The translations under genes were made by a program, and so were the position numbers. From Nematostella vectensis (taxonomy: Eukaryota > Cnidaria > Anthozoa > Actiniaria > Edwardsiidae): DNA of 64,000 bases. The stretch is from assembly GCF_932526225.1 (NCBI RefSeq), contig NC_064036.1:4527501-4591500 (forward strand), written 5' to 3'. Positions 47,861 to 60,190 of this stretch are shown here, piece after piece. Positions within the stretch are counted from its first letter, which is position 1; every line of letters begins with the position of its first letter. The notes under the pieces are model-generated. The model had not been told where the DNA came from, made no database searches, and saw only the letters and a program-made list of their open reading frames with translations.

Positions 47861-48763
47861 AGTTTGAGGTGGCCCCTATTATAGGTGTTACAGCAATGCA
47901 CTTCCCCAACCATACCAGCCTTCCTGGTACAAAATATTTTCACACTTGTCATTTCAGAGTAAGAAACTCCGCAAGCCTGTCCATCAAAACGACTCTATCC
48001 CGCCATACAGATTTTCCTTTAGGTGCTGGCCCTTGCGCCATGACAGCCATGCGTCAAACACCAACCATAAGAATAGTAGCACCCCCACCAAACCAACCGC
48101 GGACAAGGACTCGCAACCTCTCAAAGTGGAGGTTTATGCTAGGATTGGGTTCTTGTCTGCATTTGTGCTCTTCAATGGAGTTTATTGGGCGGTTTTACGG
48201 ATATAATTGCAAGTAGTGGCAGACAGCAGTCCAGGTGCTGCAAGTCTTTATTTTGGAGTGTGATTTTAGAGGAACTGCACGGGAACTAGAATCGGCATTT
48301 TTTTCTTCATACAAAATGTTTTGGTGTTGGCGAAAGATGAGGACAAAAGATTCATATTAAGCAATAAGTGGACTATAAGCAGTCGAAATGGCGTACAGTC
48401 TTCCGTAAAGAATAACAAATTAGGTGAGTTTGCTTAGAGAAAAAACCCCAGATAATTGATAGCAGGTATCTTATTGTGGCGTGCAGCGCAAGTCAGCGAA
48501 ATTTACCTAGTTGTGATAACCTATAGAGTATGCTTTAGCGAAACTACATCCTAGGTCAAATTGAAAAATCTCTCACTCGGACGATTGGCCACGGATATAC
48601 CCTTAGGTCTGGCATCAAACACGCAGATACCGAAGTAGAAAGGGCAATAGGTTTTTAAGAGTTCTGTACAGTTAAAAATGCTGGCTCGAAACTGTAATTC
48701 AACTTTAGCTTCAATAAACTATATTGTTATTATCATTAAACTATCAATGAAAGTTTTTTTTTT

Positions 48764-48797
48764 TGCTCCGACGAAGGGCTACGCCTGAAACGTCAGC
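48764..48797 (+). other. Possible degenerate hammerhead-type motif of a Penelope-like element
   Basis: CCGACGAAGGGCTACGCC followed by TGAAACGTCAGC resembles the CUGANGA - stem II - GAAA core of hammerhead ribozymes found at the ends of Penelope-like retroelements. The first core box reads CCGACGA rather than CTGANGA, so activity is doubtful. No reverse transcriptase frame is nearby. Confidence 0.35.
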
Positions 48798-49336
48798 GCA
48801 ACTACTCAGTTTCAGAGGCGTATACCTTTTAAACTCGTGTTGATTTATACCTCGTCTACACCACGCCTACCATCTAGTTTTTCTACAGCTTGCCTGTAAT
48901 CTTTCTAGTTATATCATTTATCAATGAGTCACTGATTCACATGCAAACTTCCTTGCAATGGGCACAGCCCGCCGGTTCTGGTCATTTCTTAATAGTCTTA
49001 GAGAAAAACCCCGGCTCCACAAACTTCCCTCGATCACAATAGGCGTTGCTGCTAGAAGGTTATCTCACAAAACCTTGCACATATTGTTTGCTTGGTGAGG
49101 AGCTCCAGAACTAACATGGAAAAGTGTTTGTGATTTGTGAAATCAACTGTGACCAGTTGTTGTGTATGTTACAACTTTTATCCATAGAACTCATGGAATT
49201 AAATATCTAAAAAAAATAAAAGTACCTTATTTGGATTTATCCAGTTTGTGGATCGATCAAATTTTGGGCTACGCCATTAGACAGTGCCTTATGTGGTCAC
49301 TTGGTGAACCCGATTAGAGAGCCGGTACTGCCTGAA

Positions 49337-49578
49337 ACCACAGGCTTACCATCACCCCGTTGTTATCATCAGAATTATTTCCCGTAAATAATTACAAAAG
49401 GTCGAATGAAATCTCATAAAGTTGTCTTTGATGTCAATATTATGTCTTTTGGATTTTGTCTTTTTGTGATGTATTGACATCAAAGACAACTTTATGAGAT
49501 TTCATTCGACCTTTATTTTGTAATTATTTATGGGAAATAATTCTGATGATAACAACGGGAGGATGGTAAGCCTGTGGT
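49337..49578. mobile_element. Long foldback element, arms about 100 bp
   Basis: The left arm begins ACCACAGGCTTACCATC and contains GTTATCATCAGAATTATTTC and GTCGAATGAAATCTCATAAA. The right arm is its near-perfect reverse complement ending GATGGTAAGCCTGTGGT. About 40 bp separate the arms. It has no coding capacity, and a transcript would form a nearly perfect long hairpin. Confidence 0.85.
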
Positions 49579-50084
49579 GAAACATCTCTCCTGGACAGTG
49601 CACCATAACCTTTTTGAAGAAGTTCCAAAGTTCCCTTGTATAAACTCGTCCATTCTTACACAGTCAGGCACCACGTTCTCAGTCTAAGATTTTATTCACA
49701 CGAACATTACATTTGTTACAGCGCCGAATTTATCCTTTCTGTAATTAATATATTTCATCTTATCATCACGGTTGTACAAACGCACTGGGTGCGTAATTAA
49801 TTAAAATGTTCTTCGTCTCCATGTTACTCATGTAAATCTATAAAATTCTAGAATATTCTATCTACTGAATGTGTGACTTGGGATCTGTAGCACCAGACTA
49901 GGTACGCTACGCCGGAAATCATGCCCTCGTCACATGTTCATGGTGAATCGTGATTGCTTAGCGCATATACACTTGACACACTAACTGTGCAGTTTGGGTA
50001 GACGAAGTCTCTAATGCCTGCGGTTCAGTTAAACTCGATAGATACTGATACCAGATGAATACCAGTTGATACGCGACATGTACT

Positions 50085-50290
50085 CATGACCGGAGTTCAG
50101 TTGGACGTAAAACATGCCGGCTGACCGCGGTTTTAGTTGGACAAGATATGTGCTGGTGACCGTGGTTTTAGTTGGACGCAACACATGCTGATGTCCAAAG
50201 TTCAGTTTGATGGATGCGATACACATTAATGCCCTAGGATCCAGTCGGACACGATACACCGAATCACCGCGGTTTAGACGGACGCGACTA
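50085..50290 (-). repeat. Degenerate minisatellite overlapping the end of SPEN
   Basis: About six or seven loose 35-36 bp units of the form ACCGCGGTTTTAGTTGGACG plus CGACACATGCTGATG. The rightmost unit is the SPEN stop-codon region itself (CCGCGGTTTAGACGGACGCG at 50268-50287). The array therefore extends from the last coding bases into the 3' UTR. Confidence 0.7.
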
Positions 50291-53200
50291 CAACCATGAG
50301 ATGGCCACTGTCCGCGGCACTGTCGAGTAGGTCAGGTGATACGCGGGCGAGGTGTTCCTGCGCAAAGTCACACGGCGGAAAGATATGGAGCACATAGCTT
50401 GGCTAAAAAAGACAAAAGATTAAGTGAGTTGGTGATAACGAGTGACAATGATGTTCATACTAATGGCGAAATACCGAGTTCTGGATTCGATCAAAAATAT
50501 ACAAAATATGGAGTGGATAACAAAATAACGAATTCTGTGCGAGATGTCTAAAACAAAGCTCAAATCACACTGTAGCGGTGCCAGTACTCTATGAACAGTG
50601 TGACGCTCACTACAGTGGCCACCTTGACAGTTTTGTGAAAAAGGCCAAGGAAGTAAGAAACGTGTTATCTGATCGGCATCAACGTCACCATCCTCGGGGC
50701 GTCGAGGTCAGCCTAACGAGGCGGAGGATGGGGGGGGGGGGGGGGGGGGCATCGACGCTCTTAGTTCCCGAGGATGACACCTCACAAGTAACACTCGACT
50801 CGGACAAACGCGACTTCTGGGTGCTCACCTGTACACTCCCAGGCCGAGCGACGTTGATAATTCCAGCGGCTTGTTTCTGCTGAAGGTAGTTGATGAAGCC
50901 GTTCTTGAGCGCGCGTGTCTGCGCATGCACGTCTAGCGGATCCCTCCCACACGGAAGAGCAAGCAGGAGGCAATGATCTGCTTCGCACTGAAACAGAAAA
51001 ATGTTATGAGCTTCATCTTCTTAGGCTCTCTAAGGGGGTACTACAGCACAATAGTTCACCCAGCGAGAGTGTTGCAGTGCAGACACTAGCACTATGAGCA
51101 CAAAGAGTGCATCCAATCGTTGTAAGTAGAAGTACAAAATATAGTTTTTTTTATTGGCTAACAATGAAAACACGTTCGATTGCTCGAAATGCAGACATTG
51201 TAAAGAGACTTCACATTTGTAGCAACATCCTGTTCAAAGCCGCAAACACGATGCGCGGAGGCGCGCCCCCGGGGTAGTCACCCATTTCTCCCTCTTACCT
51301 GCATTCTCCTGACCACCCCCTCTAACTGAGACTGCTCCAGCTTCATCCTTTGCGCGATGCGTAGCGGCGGCGGTACCGTCGCCATTGCTTGGGCTGCTGG
51401 CGCTTGAGGGAGGGAGGCCTCCGCCAGCCGCGAGTTCCCGGACAAATAGTGCATCTGGACGGCGGCCGTGTCATTCTTCAGCGCCACCAGACCTTGCCAC
51501 ACTACAGGATAACGGCACAGTAGCTCCAGTAGGGTGTCGTCATTGGACTGCTGGGTAGGAGGAGGAGGGTTGTACCCCTGCAGAGGCGGTGGCGGGGGCA
51601 AGGATGAAGGCGAGGTAATGGGTGGGGTGCCAGGTAACCCTGGGAGGACAGCTGGCTTCGTATTGATTATGGGCGAGGTACCTAGGGGTGCACGGCTGAG
51701 CGGGGATGTGTCGTAGGGCGTGTCTCCCCTCACTGGTGAAGGACCCACAACGTCATACGGTGGGCGTGACATAGGAACAGTAGTCCTGTCAATCACCCTG
51801 CTTTTGTTTGATGGTTCTTCTGGTGGTGGGGGTGGCGGGGGAGGCGGTGGTGGTGAATCCTCATGTGGGGTGTGTCTGCGTTTTCTCTCCTCCCGGTGCG
51901 ACGCCCAGGGCGATCTAGATGGATCTCTCTCCTCACGCGATAACCTCTTCTCCACTTCCACTTTACGGGCTTTATCCTCGCCATTTTCACATTCCTCTTC
52001 ATTATCATCAAAGCTCGGTCTTCTATGCTTTTCGTATGGTTCTTGCGTCCCGTCCGGTGTCCACCTGTGCTCTTTCTCTACTTGATCTTGCTCCTCATGC
52101 ACACGAGGAAGAGGGACGTCTTTTTCAAAGTTTTCAGGTTCCTCGACTGGCGTTCGAGCTCGCCGTGTCTTCTTCTCCCTCTTCCTTTCTTTCTTTTCTC
52201 TTTTTTCTTTCTTCTTTTTCTCCGTGGGCAGAGAAGGTTCCGGAGTGGGTGGTGGCGCGTCTGCTGCTGGTCTCTTAGTGCTCTCCGTCAACTCTGAAGT
52301 CTTGTCGGGTTGTGTGACTCTTTCCTCTTCCTTGACCTTCTTCCGCCGCTTGGCCACCACCTCTTCCTCCGTGTCGCTCCCTCGAGAGCCACCCTCCCCT
52401 GGCTGCAGTGGCCTCTTGCTCTTTTTCTCTTTCTTCTTTTTACCTTTTCTCTCTTCCGCCAACTCAGATTTATTTTCCACAGATGGCATCCTTTCACGAT
52501 TCTCGGCCTTTGGAATGCTGTGTTCAGGCTTTTCTGGGTAGTCCTGGTGCTGTGATGGCTTGTGATCACGTGGCTCTCGCTCGTCATCGTACGAGCCCAC
52601 ACTACTCTCCCGATCTGGCCCTCGGTCTCGATCGCGATCCCCTTGCGACCAGCGGCTTCCTCCTTCAGGATAATACCTGTCACCCTCGGTATAATCACCT
52701 TCATGTCGATCCCTCGGTCCGCGGTCCATGTGCCGACCCTCCCTTTCCCGTTCCCGCTCCCGTTCTCTTTGCCTTCGGTAGTTGTACTCCTTCAGCTGTT
52801 GGTCAAAGTCGTCGCTCTCGTACTCGTGCCCAGGCCCACCCTCGTAGTTGTCCCTGTGTCGTGGGTTAGACTCGTGAGGGTAAAGGCCGTTATTGGAGTA
52901 GTTGTCATTGTATTCCATGCGTGAGTGCCATGGCCGGTACCCCTGCCCCCTGCGCGGACCCCCACGCATCCCTCGGCTGTTGCCACGCCTGTTATCGTAG
53001 TACCCGCTGCTGTGTCCACGTGGACGGTCAGGGGGTGGGTAGTCATACCGTCTGCCTCCTCCGCCACCCTCGCTGTGGCCCATGCGCTGTAGAGTATCAT
53101 AGAACAACTGCCTGCTCTCACGGCTCACGAACTCAACCTGTTGACAAAGGCAAATGCTGGCTTAGCTGGATCTTTAGTTTTTAGATATAGACCCTTATTT

Positions 53201-56200
53201 TTGTATATTTCTTTAGATGAATATTCCATTTTATCCCATTTATACAACATTAGACTTCAAATACAATGCTACCTCCATTAAAGCCGCATTGTCACCAGTT
53301 TACTTCCGGAGGTGCGACGGAAACCTCAACCGTTAAAAGACAAAAGAATCTATTAAAATCCGAGATATTAAACATGCCATCCGCTCTAAATTATCAATCG
53401 CATTCTCAAAGAAACTTCCAATAAACACACTGCTTTCAATATTTTGAAATATTTTTCGCGTTTTCCGTTAAAAATCATCGGATATTATTATGTAATCGAC
53501 CGGAAGTAAACTGGTGACAATGCGGCTTTAAGCGCATACTTTATGTACAGCTGCATCCAGATCTAGTCATCACCCACAATAGTAACTTTTTCTCACTTTA
53601 TGGTCTTTCAGTGTTACATTGACATTACATGAAAATGAAAAAATGTTACAGTTGCAGGAGATTATCAGGTATTAACAAATACAGTACAATATGTGACGTA
53701 CCCTCACTCTTCGCGAGAACATGGTCCTCCCCTTCATCTGTGCATGAGCGATGGTGGCAGAGTCAACGCTGTCGAAACTGACCAAAGCTTGATTGGTAAC
53801 ACGGTTGATCACCACTTTGGTGACTCGCCCATAGCGGCCAAAGTGCCGCTCAACTTGCTGTTCGCTAAGGCTGTTGGTGACACCTCCCACCCAGATGGTG
53901 TTAATTGGATTCACTTTGCCAAAGCCGACCTAAGGGAATAGAAACGTAGTATATGTTTACAATAACTACAATAATAGCTTATACACAAATATGTCTGAAT
54001 TTCAATACATGATTCCAAAAATGCCAAACGTATGTTTTACAGATAATGTCCAGCAGGGCCCCACAATGTTAACATTACATGTTAAGTGTAATAAAACATT
54101 CAGAACATACAGCATTAAGCAAGGTTTAGGAGATAGCTGTTTGTGGTGTGTGCCCCTTCGTATAAATTTGAACCTAAAGTAATGTAGATCATCAAGCTAT
54201 AAAGTGTTCTTCCCAAACAACATGTATTCTTGAGAAACAATGGGATGAGCCTGAATATTTCAGGCAGGACAATCTTATATCACTGGTTTTTTGTAAGCAT
54301 ACCTTGACTCTGTTACGGCCTACATATTCCCTGTCCATCTTTCGTCGGGCCTGAATAGCACTACTTAGTTCAGCAAACTGCACAAATGCATAGGGGTTGT
54401 TGCCTGGTTGTTTCTTGATATCTACATCCTGTGGAAAACAAACAATGTCAATGCAAAGATAAATTGCATGACATCTTTATGAACTGGGCATTGGATTCTA
54501 TGCATGACATCTTTATGATCTGGGTATTGGATTCTAAGCCAATTCACAAAAACTAAAGATTAAATCTGAAGTAGGAGCCATTACTAGAAATGAAATAAAA
54601 AAATTCCAAATAACATATTTTTGGGACTTTATAATATATGAGCTATGGATTGAAATCATGATGTTGTGCTTTCAACAATTTCTTCATGGAATTATGTAAT
54701 ACTGATTTGAATATTTAAAAAAGTGATGTTGCAAATTTCTAGAAAAACCCTTGAAAGAGTAATTAGAAATTGTATATTTGACTACTTTTATCATTCTTGT
54801 CTTGGCCATTTTTGGGGTGTCATGGCCCATATAGAATCTATGATTGTTCACTTTTGTCATACCCCCCATATATCTCGCAACTACACTTACTATAACTTCC
54901 CCATATCGCTCAAAAGCCTCCTTCAAGTCCCCATATGTAGTTGTCTTCTCAATGTTACCAACAAATAGAGTTCTTGTGCATCCAGGGTCAAACTCATCTT
55001 CGGAGTAATTAGAAATGCTCCCACCACCGCGATGTCGAGGTGGGAAATCACTTCCTTCAAACTTCTCATCTGAACAAAGTGAAACATGGAACTAAATAAC
55101 TACTCAGGAAACCAGCAATATGCAAAAGAAATAACAGAGTCAAAGTATTTGAGTCAATAATCATAATTGTTGCATGATGTGAACCTAAATTTGGGATAGT
55201 TACCATATTTACCCATGTATAATGCACACCCGCGTATTATCCACACCCCAATTTTGAAGGCCTTTTTCATTAAAAATTAAAAAACATGCACATATAATAT
55301 GCAACCCAATTTTTTTAGCTCATTTTCCAGAAAAAAAGTTTGAAATAGCAAGGAAATGAGGAACAACCAAATAAGAAACAGAAGTATCAAAATAAAGGAT
55401 GTGAAATGCTTGAACGTGATAAGATTGATGCTGAACTTGAAGGTGATAATCACTTTGAACCTCTTAGTCATCAGCAGCGCATCTTAGCATAACTGAAAAG
55501 CTGTTATTCTCATCGCTGATGGTTTGTATTTCACATGGGAAATCAAAATGGGTTGACTGCAATTTCCTCCATTTTAGAAGATGTGCAGACAGAATGGGTT
55601 GAGTAAATTCTAACATAGCAGACAACAAGAAAATCATGAAGAAAGCCTAAATAATTGCACTATGTTAATGCATATGAATTACCATGCCAGTGTTGTATCT
55701 GCATTTCAGCACCAAGAAACATTTTCCCTTGACAAACTTCTAACGCACGTTCAGCTTCCTCAGGCCTTCAAAAAATATGCATCATATCATCACTAAATGC
55801 ATGTAACTGATATTAAAAAGTGAATAACGTTTTACCTTCTAAAATAGATAATTGCAGAGCGGCTCCCACCAGTGCCATGTATGTATATGCGGGTCACCTC
55901 TCCATGCTTTTTAAATTCATGGTATAAACCCTCTCTTATGCTTCCATCTAGATTAAGGACATTCACTGTTAGAAAGCTCTGCATCACCATAATATCTTAA
56001 TCTACAACTGTGTGTAATTTTATTTTTGCATCCTAGTGAAAATATGAAAGAGTGTAAAATCAAGTAAAACCTTTCTTTTCACTTCACCTGAGTATGATAA
56101 AAATTGAGTAATTTCATATACTGTAAAATAGATTATATAAGAAGAGGATCTAGTGGTTTCCTCTGTGCAATTTCAAGGTTTGAATTAATCATCTTGATGT

Positions 56201-59200
56201 GAGATGCTAAAAGCAGAATATAGTATCTACAGTATCTAAAAGATCAAAGAACACTTAATAAACCTAGATAGCTATTTTAGTTATTATGCAAGATTTTGAC
56301 TGTATTTGATCTTCCCTAAAAAGCACCCCAATCATTATTTTCCCATACAAGTGCCTCTTTAAAGCCGCATTGTCACCAGTTTACTTCCGGAGGTCCGGCA
56401 GAAACCTCAACCGTTGAAAGACAAAAGAATCTATTAGAATCCGAGATATTTAACAGGCCATGCACTCTAAATTACCAATCAGATCCTCAAAGAATCTTCC
56501 AATAGACACAATGCTTGAAATATTTTGAAATATTTTTCGCGTTTTCCGTTAAAAATTATAGGAGATTGTTACGTAATCGACCGGAAGTAAACTGGGGACA
56601 ATGCAGCTTTAAGGCCTGTGACTACCCACCACTAGATCTTGTGGACAAATTCTGCACACACAAGGCAGAGGTTGTCTTTGTGGTCTTTGATGTTGTTGAG
56701 CTGTCACTGTCACTACCACTCTCGCCGTCGCTGCTAGAGCTGCTACTCGAGCTGTCTGATTGGCTATGGCTGCTGTCACTGCCACCCTCACTGCTCCTAT
56801 CAGGGCTCTGTACTTTTTCATTATACGAGTCTGATAGGGATGAAAGAAAAATGTTTCAAATCAGCTCATTTACCATCAAATAAAGTTGGATAATTAGTTT
56901 AAGTACTTAGCACGTTATAATAAACAACATATCAGATGCAACTTTTAAAATTTAAAAGCAACTTTTTGTTAAGTACATATCATGGAAATTTGTAACTTCT
57001 GACCCGGCAATCAAAAAAGAGCAAGGATAATCAATTAAAAAATTCATTGAAAAAAGCCAAAATTTCAGGAATATGAATTTTGGTCTCACAATATTAGTGT
57101 TTGAACAGTTTTTTTTTTCTCTTCACAGTGGTTGTGTGCAAGGTTTTTTTTTCAAATGTCTGATACTATCACAAAGAAATAATCATCCCAGCTGTATCAG
57201 CTAGCTGTGGAGACACACCTGGTTTTGGCAAGGGTCGTTTATGGCTAACATCACGATCTCTGTTATACCCGGGTCCCCTTTGGGCAGAGTATCTTGTGCT
57301 ACCTCGATCAACCCTACTGTTAGGCCCGCCATCGTCATCGCTGTAACCGCCATCATAGTTGTAATGTGGGCGTCGTTCATTGTACCTCCCTTCAGGAGCT
57401 CTAAACAAGAAAATGTCAAAAGTCAGATTAACGAATTTGAGTCTTGAAGTGAAGATGAGAAATGCTGCAAGTAGAATAAGAGGTTAATAAAAATACAATT
57501 AATGGCTGGAATATCAGATTAATATTTGTTAATGTTGCACTAGTCTTGTTGTGTTCAGCTGCTGGAAAATGGCATTAGTACAGTATATCAATAGTCAAAT
57601 AACTTTCTACTCACCTCTACTTGTCTACACACACTAACCCCTGGATGAGCCCTAAACCTCTCTCCACTGCTCAACTTGCAACGAAATTTCATCCCTAAGT
57701 AATTTATCCCTTTGGATCCAAAATCCACTAATGGATGACAACACAATAACATGGCAGGGAGAGAACATATCCCGAAACATAATAGAATCTTGAGCCCTTC
57801 ACACTTAAATTATCCCTGTACTACACAAATCTACACATATCCAGAAAACACAGCTCCAAGGCACTTGGTAATCACTGATTCTTGGTGCATAATGATGACA
57901 CAATGATGAAACATTCCCCCATTTTCTGAGATCCAAAAGGTAGCATAACTGGGTGTCAAAACAACTTTATAGTGCACTCCATAAAAATAGCCATTCTTCT
58001 TTGCAGGTTTAAAGGAACTCTTCCACATTTTCCATGACACAACTGGATTTCCAATGGTTCCAATCCAGAAAGTCTATCAGACATTTGTAGATCCTGTAAG
58101 TTACAATAGTGGCAGCTTGGGCAAAAATCAATTTTCCAATGACAGCATGATGGATAATTGAAGCAGAACATATCCTTCCTCATTTGAAGACAAATCCATT
58201 GATCACATTTGTCGATAGATCATCAAACAGATCTGAATTCAAAAGATATGTGAGTGCAAATCCCCCTACCTAGCAGGATAATGAGTTAATTCTACTACAA
58301 AAATACCCAAGACATGACCTTTATGGCCAGCAATTTTTTGCTCAAAGCAATTTTTTTTGCTCAAAGCAATTTTTTGCTCAAAGCGTTTGCATATTGCCCT
58401 ACCAATGGAGATAAATATGCTTGCAAAATTTGTTTGAATCAATTCTTGGTCTTGGTGGGTAACAAATTATTAGCTTTAGCTTGCCTAGTGAACTATTATT
58501 TAAATTTAAGACAAGCAGAGAGTGCTATTGTAAAAACATGAACAAACCAGTGCAAAACCACAGCATACCATGCAGAGGACTGTGGAAGGACTGAGAAAAA
58601 ATGAACGCGAAATGCATGCATCTAATTCAAATGAGTGTTAGACCAGAGAGTAAGAAATGTGTTTTTGTTATTAAGGAGTATCAATGACATGCCTATAAAC
58701 AAACTGTGTAACATACTCCCTGTTGTTGAATTCTTTAATCAGATCTTCGTCCAGCATTGCACAATTAACCCTTCTTTGCTCAATCAAACTCCCTGTAAGT
58801 GAGTGAAACTTGGGTTTCCATCTTTTTCAGCCATCATGCCATGTGTGCTTCATAATTACCCGAATTTTCTTGGTTTTATTCCAAAATTCCATAAAGAACC
58901 ATTGTAGCTCTTCTCGAAGCTTGCAATAAACTCGACGACATTTAAATCTTCATTTTACCATATGTAACAAGAGATGACAAGTGCCAATAACTTCCATAAT
59001 TTTATAAATCTGCTGCATACTTCCATTTGCCTTCAAGACCATGCCATCCTTCAAAAAGCCATGATATCTTGCAGCTTGGTTCTTGGATTTGGACATTACT
59101 GTGTTTGACACCCAGGCAAACCAAAGAGCTTTTTTTCCCACTGATCCATGACATAATATGATGATCTATACCATGCTATCCTTGTTTACTGTGAAATGCT

Positions 59201-60190
59201 GTTTCCCCAATCTCACTCAGAATAACAAAGCCCTGCAAAGTTTGCAAATAATTTTCACTTACCCCTCTGTTCGTCGGTCATACCTCCGTCCCCTTGGAGG
59301 GGAAGGTATGGCAGGTTCATGTACCCTTGATACGCCAGTTGACGATGGCTCATTGTAATCGGTCCTCAACTCACGATCCCCAATCCTGTTAGGAGATTCA
59401 TGTGCTTTTGTGGCACTTCTGATATCCACAAAATCCACAAAAGATGCCCTGCCACCCTCTGCACTTCTTTTGGGCAAAATCTTTACACTCTCAACCCTTC
59501 CATATCTGCAGCAAAAAAGGAAATCAAAATGAATGAATTAGTTGTGGTAATTGGCAGGGCAGGTGGTCTACTGTAAACAGAAGGGAAGAGAAGAAGTTAC
59601 TAAAAATTGGGAAAAAAGCCAGTATATTTACACATGGCGTAGACTTTAATATCTATATGGAAACCTTACACTGTTCTCTAATTTTTAATATGTATAACAG
59701 GATCCTTATATACTTATTATAACTGGGGTTTTATTGCGTTGCTTGCCTTTGGGGGTAAACCAATTTTACAAGGCTTTGATCACAAAAACACATTAAACGC
59801 ACAAATAAGAGTAAGCAATAATACTGCGTGTTGATCGGTGCTTAGATGACCGGCGGTATTGCGGTTGTAAAATAAGCGGTGTTCGAATAGAAGAGTCTAG
59901 GATGAAGAAGTAGAAAAGTCTAGGATCAAGATTACCACGAGCGTAGATATTGGCGTCCAAATATCCTGCACGTAGACTCGTTTAAAACAGATCCAACGGA
60001 TCTGTTTTAAACACACCAAAATATTTCCCAGAGTACACGTCGAGAAGCAGTACTTTTTAACTTGGAATAAACCCTATGATGACAAAGGACTGTTGGGTCT
60101 ATCGTACCTGGTAAAATGCTTCACAATGTCTTCTTCTCGGATGTTTTCAGGAAGGTTTCCAACCCAAAGATGGCGAGTTTCGCGCACCAT
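50274..60190 (-). CDS. SPEN: SPEN (Split ends/SHARP) homologue, four RRMs and SPOC
   Basis: Nuclear RNA-binding co-repressor linking RNA or transcription factors to histone-deacetylase complexes through its SPOC domain. Twelve minus-strand exons join in phase: 60190..60108, 59505..59263, 57400..57219, 56830..56630, 55947..55836, 55765..55683, 55069..54891, 54428..54303, 53929..53702, 53137..51299, 50987..50829, 50402..50274, giving 1187 residues. The start MVRETRHLWVGNLPENIREE is the SPEN RRM1 hallmark. RRM1 is about 6-82, an SR/Ser-rich stretch follows, RRM2 is about 223-302, RRM3 (TRTLFVGNIEKTT) about 333-405, RRM4 about 412-483. A long charged Arg/Asp/Lys region fills exon 10. SPOC (about 1012-1187) has YPVVWQGLVALKND, CLLLALPCGRD, AAGIIN and YVLHIFPPCDF, ending HLMVVVASV. 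It is far shorter than vertebrate SPEN (over 3,000 residues). The exon-5 acceptor at 55947 was chosen because it restores RRM2. Confidence 0.93.
53282..53527. mobile_element. TTAA-flanked MITE, copy 1
   Basis: A 246-bp element in a SPEN intron with roughly 28-bp terminal inverted repeats (AGCCGCATTGTCACCAGTTT, ACTTCCGG). TTAA lies on both sides (53278-53281, 53528-53531). It is nearly identical to 56363-56608. Confidence 0.88.
56363..56608. mobile_element. TTAA-flanked MITE, copy 2
   Basis: Second copy of the 246-bp MITE, in the same orientation, with TTAA at 56359-56362 and 56609-56612. It ends only about 20 bases downstream of the SPEN exon-4 donor at 56629. Confidence 0.88.
57421..59262. 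other. SPEN intron 2, no further gene seen
   Basis: About 1.84 kb between SPEN exons 3 and 2. I looked for nested genes and snoRNAs; ATGATGA-like and CTGA-like boxes occur near 57886-57935, but without a convincing C/D terminal stem. Confidence 0.4.
59980..60012. repeat. Perfect 15-bp hairpin in SPEN intron 1
   Basis: GTTTAAAACAGATCC, loop AAC, then the exact reverse complement. Function unknown. Confidence 0.7.

Larger units (their letters stand above)
42223..48206 (+). pseudogene. Cys-loop anion channel, inverted duplicate copy 2 (disabled)
   Basis: A head-to-head inverted copy of the channel at 22824-30237. All eight exons and splice sites can be found: 42223..42278, 42914..43041, 43674..43741, 44009..44139, 45705..45787, 46367..46498, 46919..47237, 47958..48206. 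Exons 2, 3, 5 and 6 match copy 1 exactly in length. Exon 4 has lost 96 nt (32 codons, the MNETMTL...ASHAYM part of the ligand domain) and then meets an in-frame TGA near 44116. Exon 7 lacks one base just before M2 (CCAGCACGCTAAGCC), shifting frame into a TAA. Any translation would stop before the membrane segments. Signal peptide, M1 and M4 coding sequence remain recognisable. An assembly error could cause one lesion but hardly all three. Confidence 0.85.
48207..50084. other. Intergenic region between the pseudogene and SPEN
   Basis: Contains a retroelement-like motif at 48764-48797, a long foldback at 49337-49578 and a minus-strand AATAAA at 49691-49696 that could serve SPEN. No protein gene is seen. 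Confidence 0.5.

Noticed and set aside
50672..50720. Alternative last SPEN exon ending VTLMPIR
   Set aside because: It lacks the SPOC IFPPC block. The exon at 50274-50402 supplies YVLHIFPPCDF in phase.
55948..55978. Earlier acceptor for SPEN exon 5 (coding SFLTVNVLNL)
   Set aside because: It breaks phase with exon 4. The acceptor at 55947 restores the RRM2 sequence LSTRSSDGSIREGLYHEF.
57886..57935. Possible C/D snoRNA boxes in SPEN intron 2
   Set aside because: No terminal stem or convincing C'/D' pair could be found.
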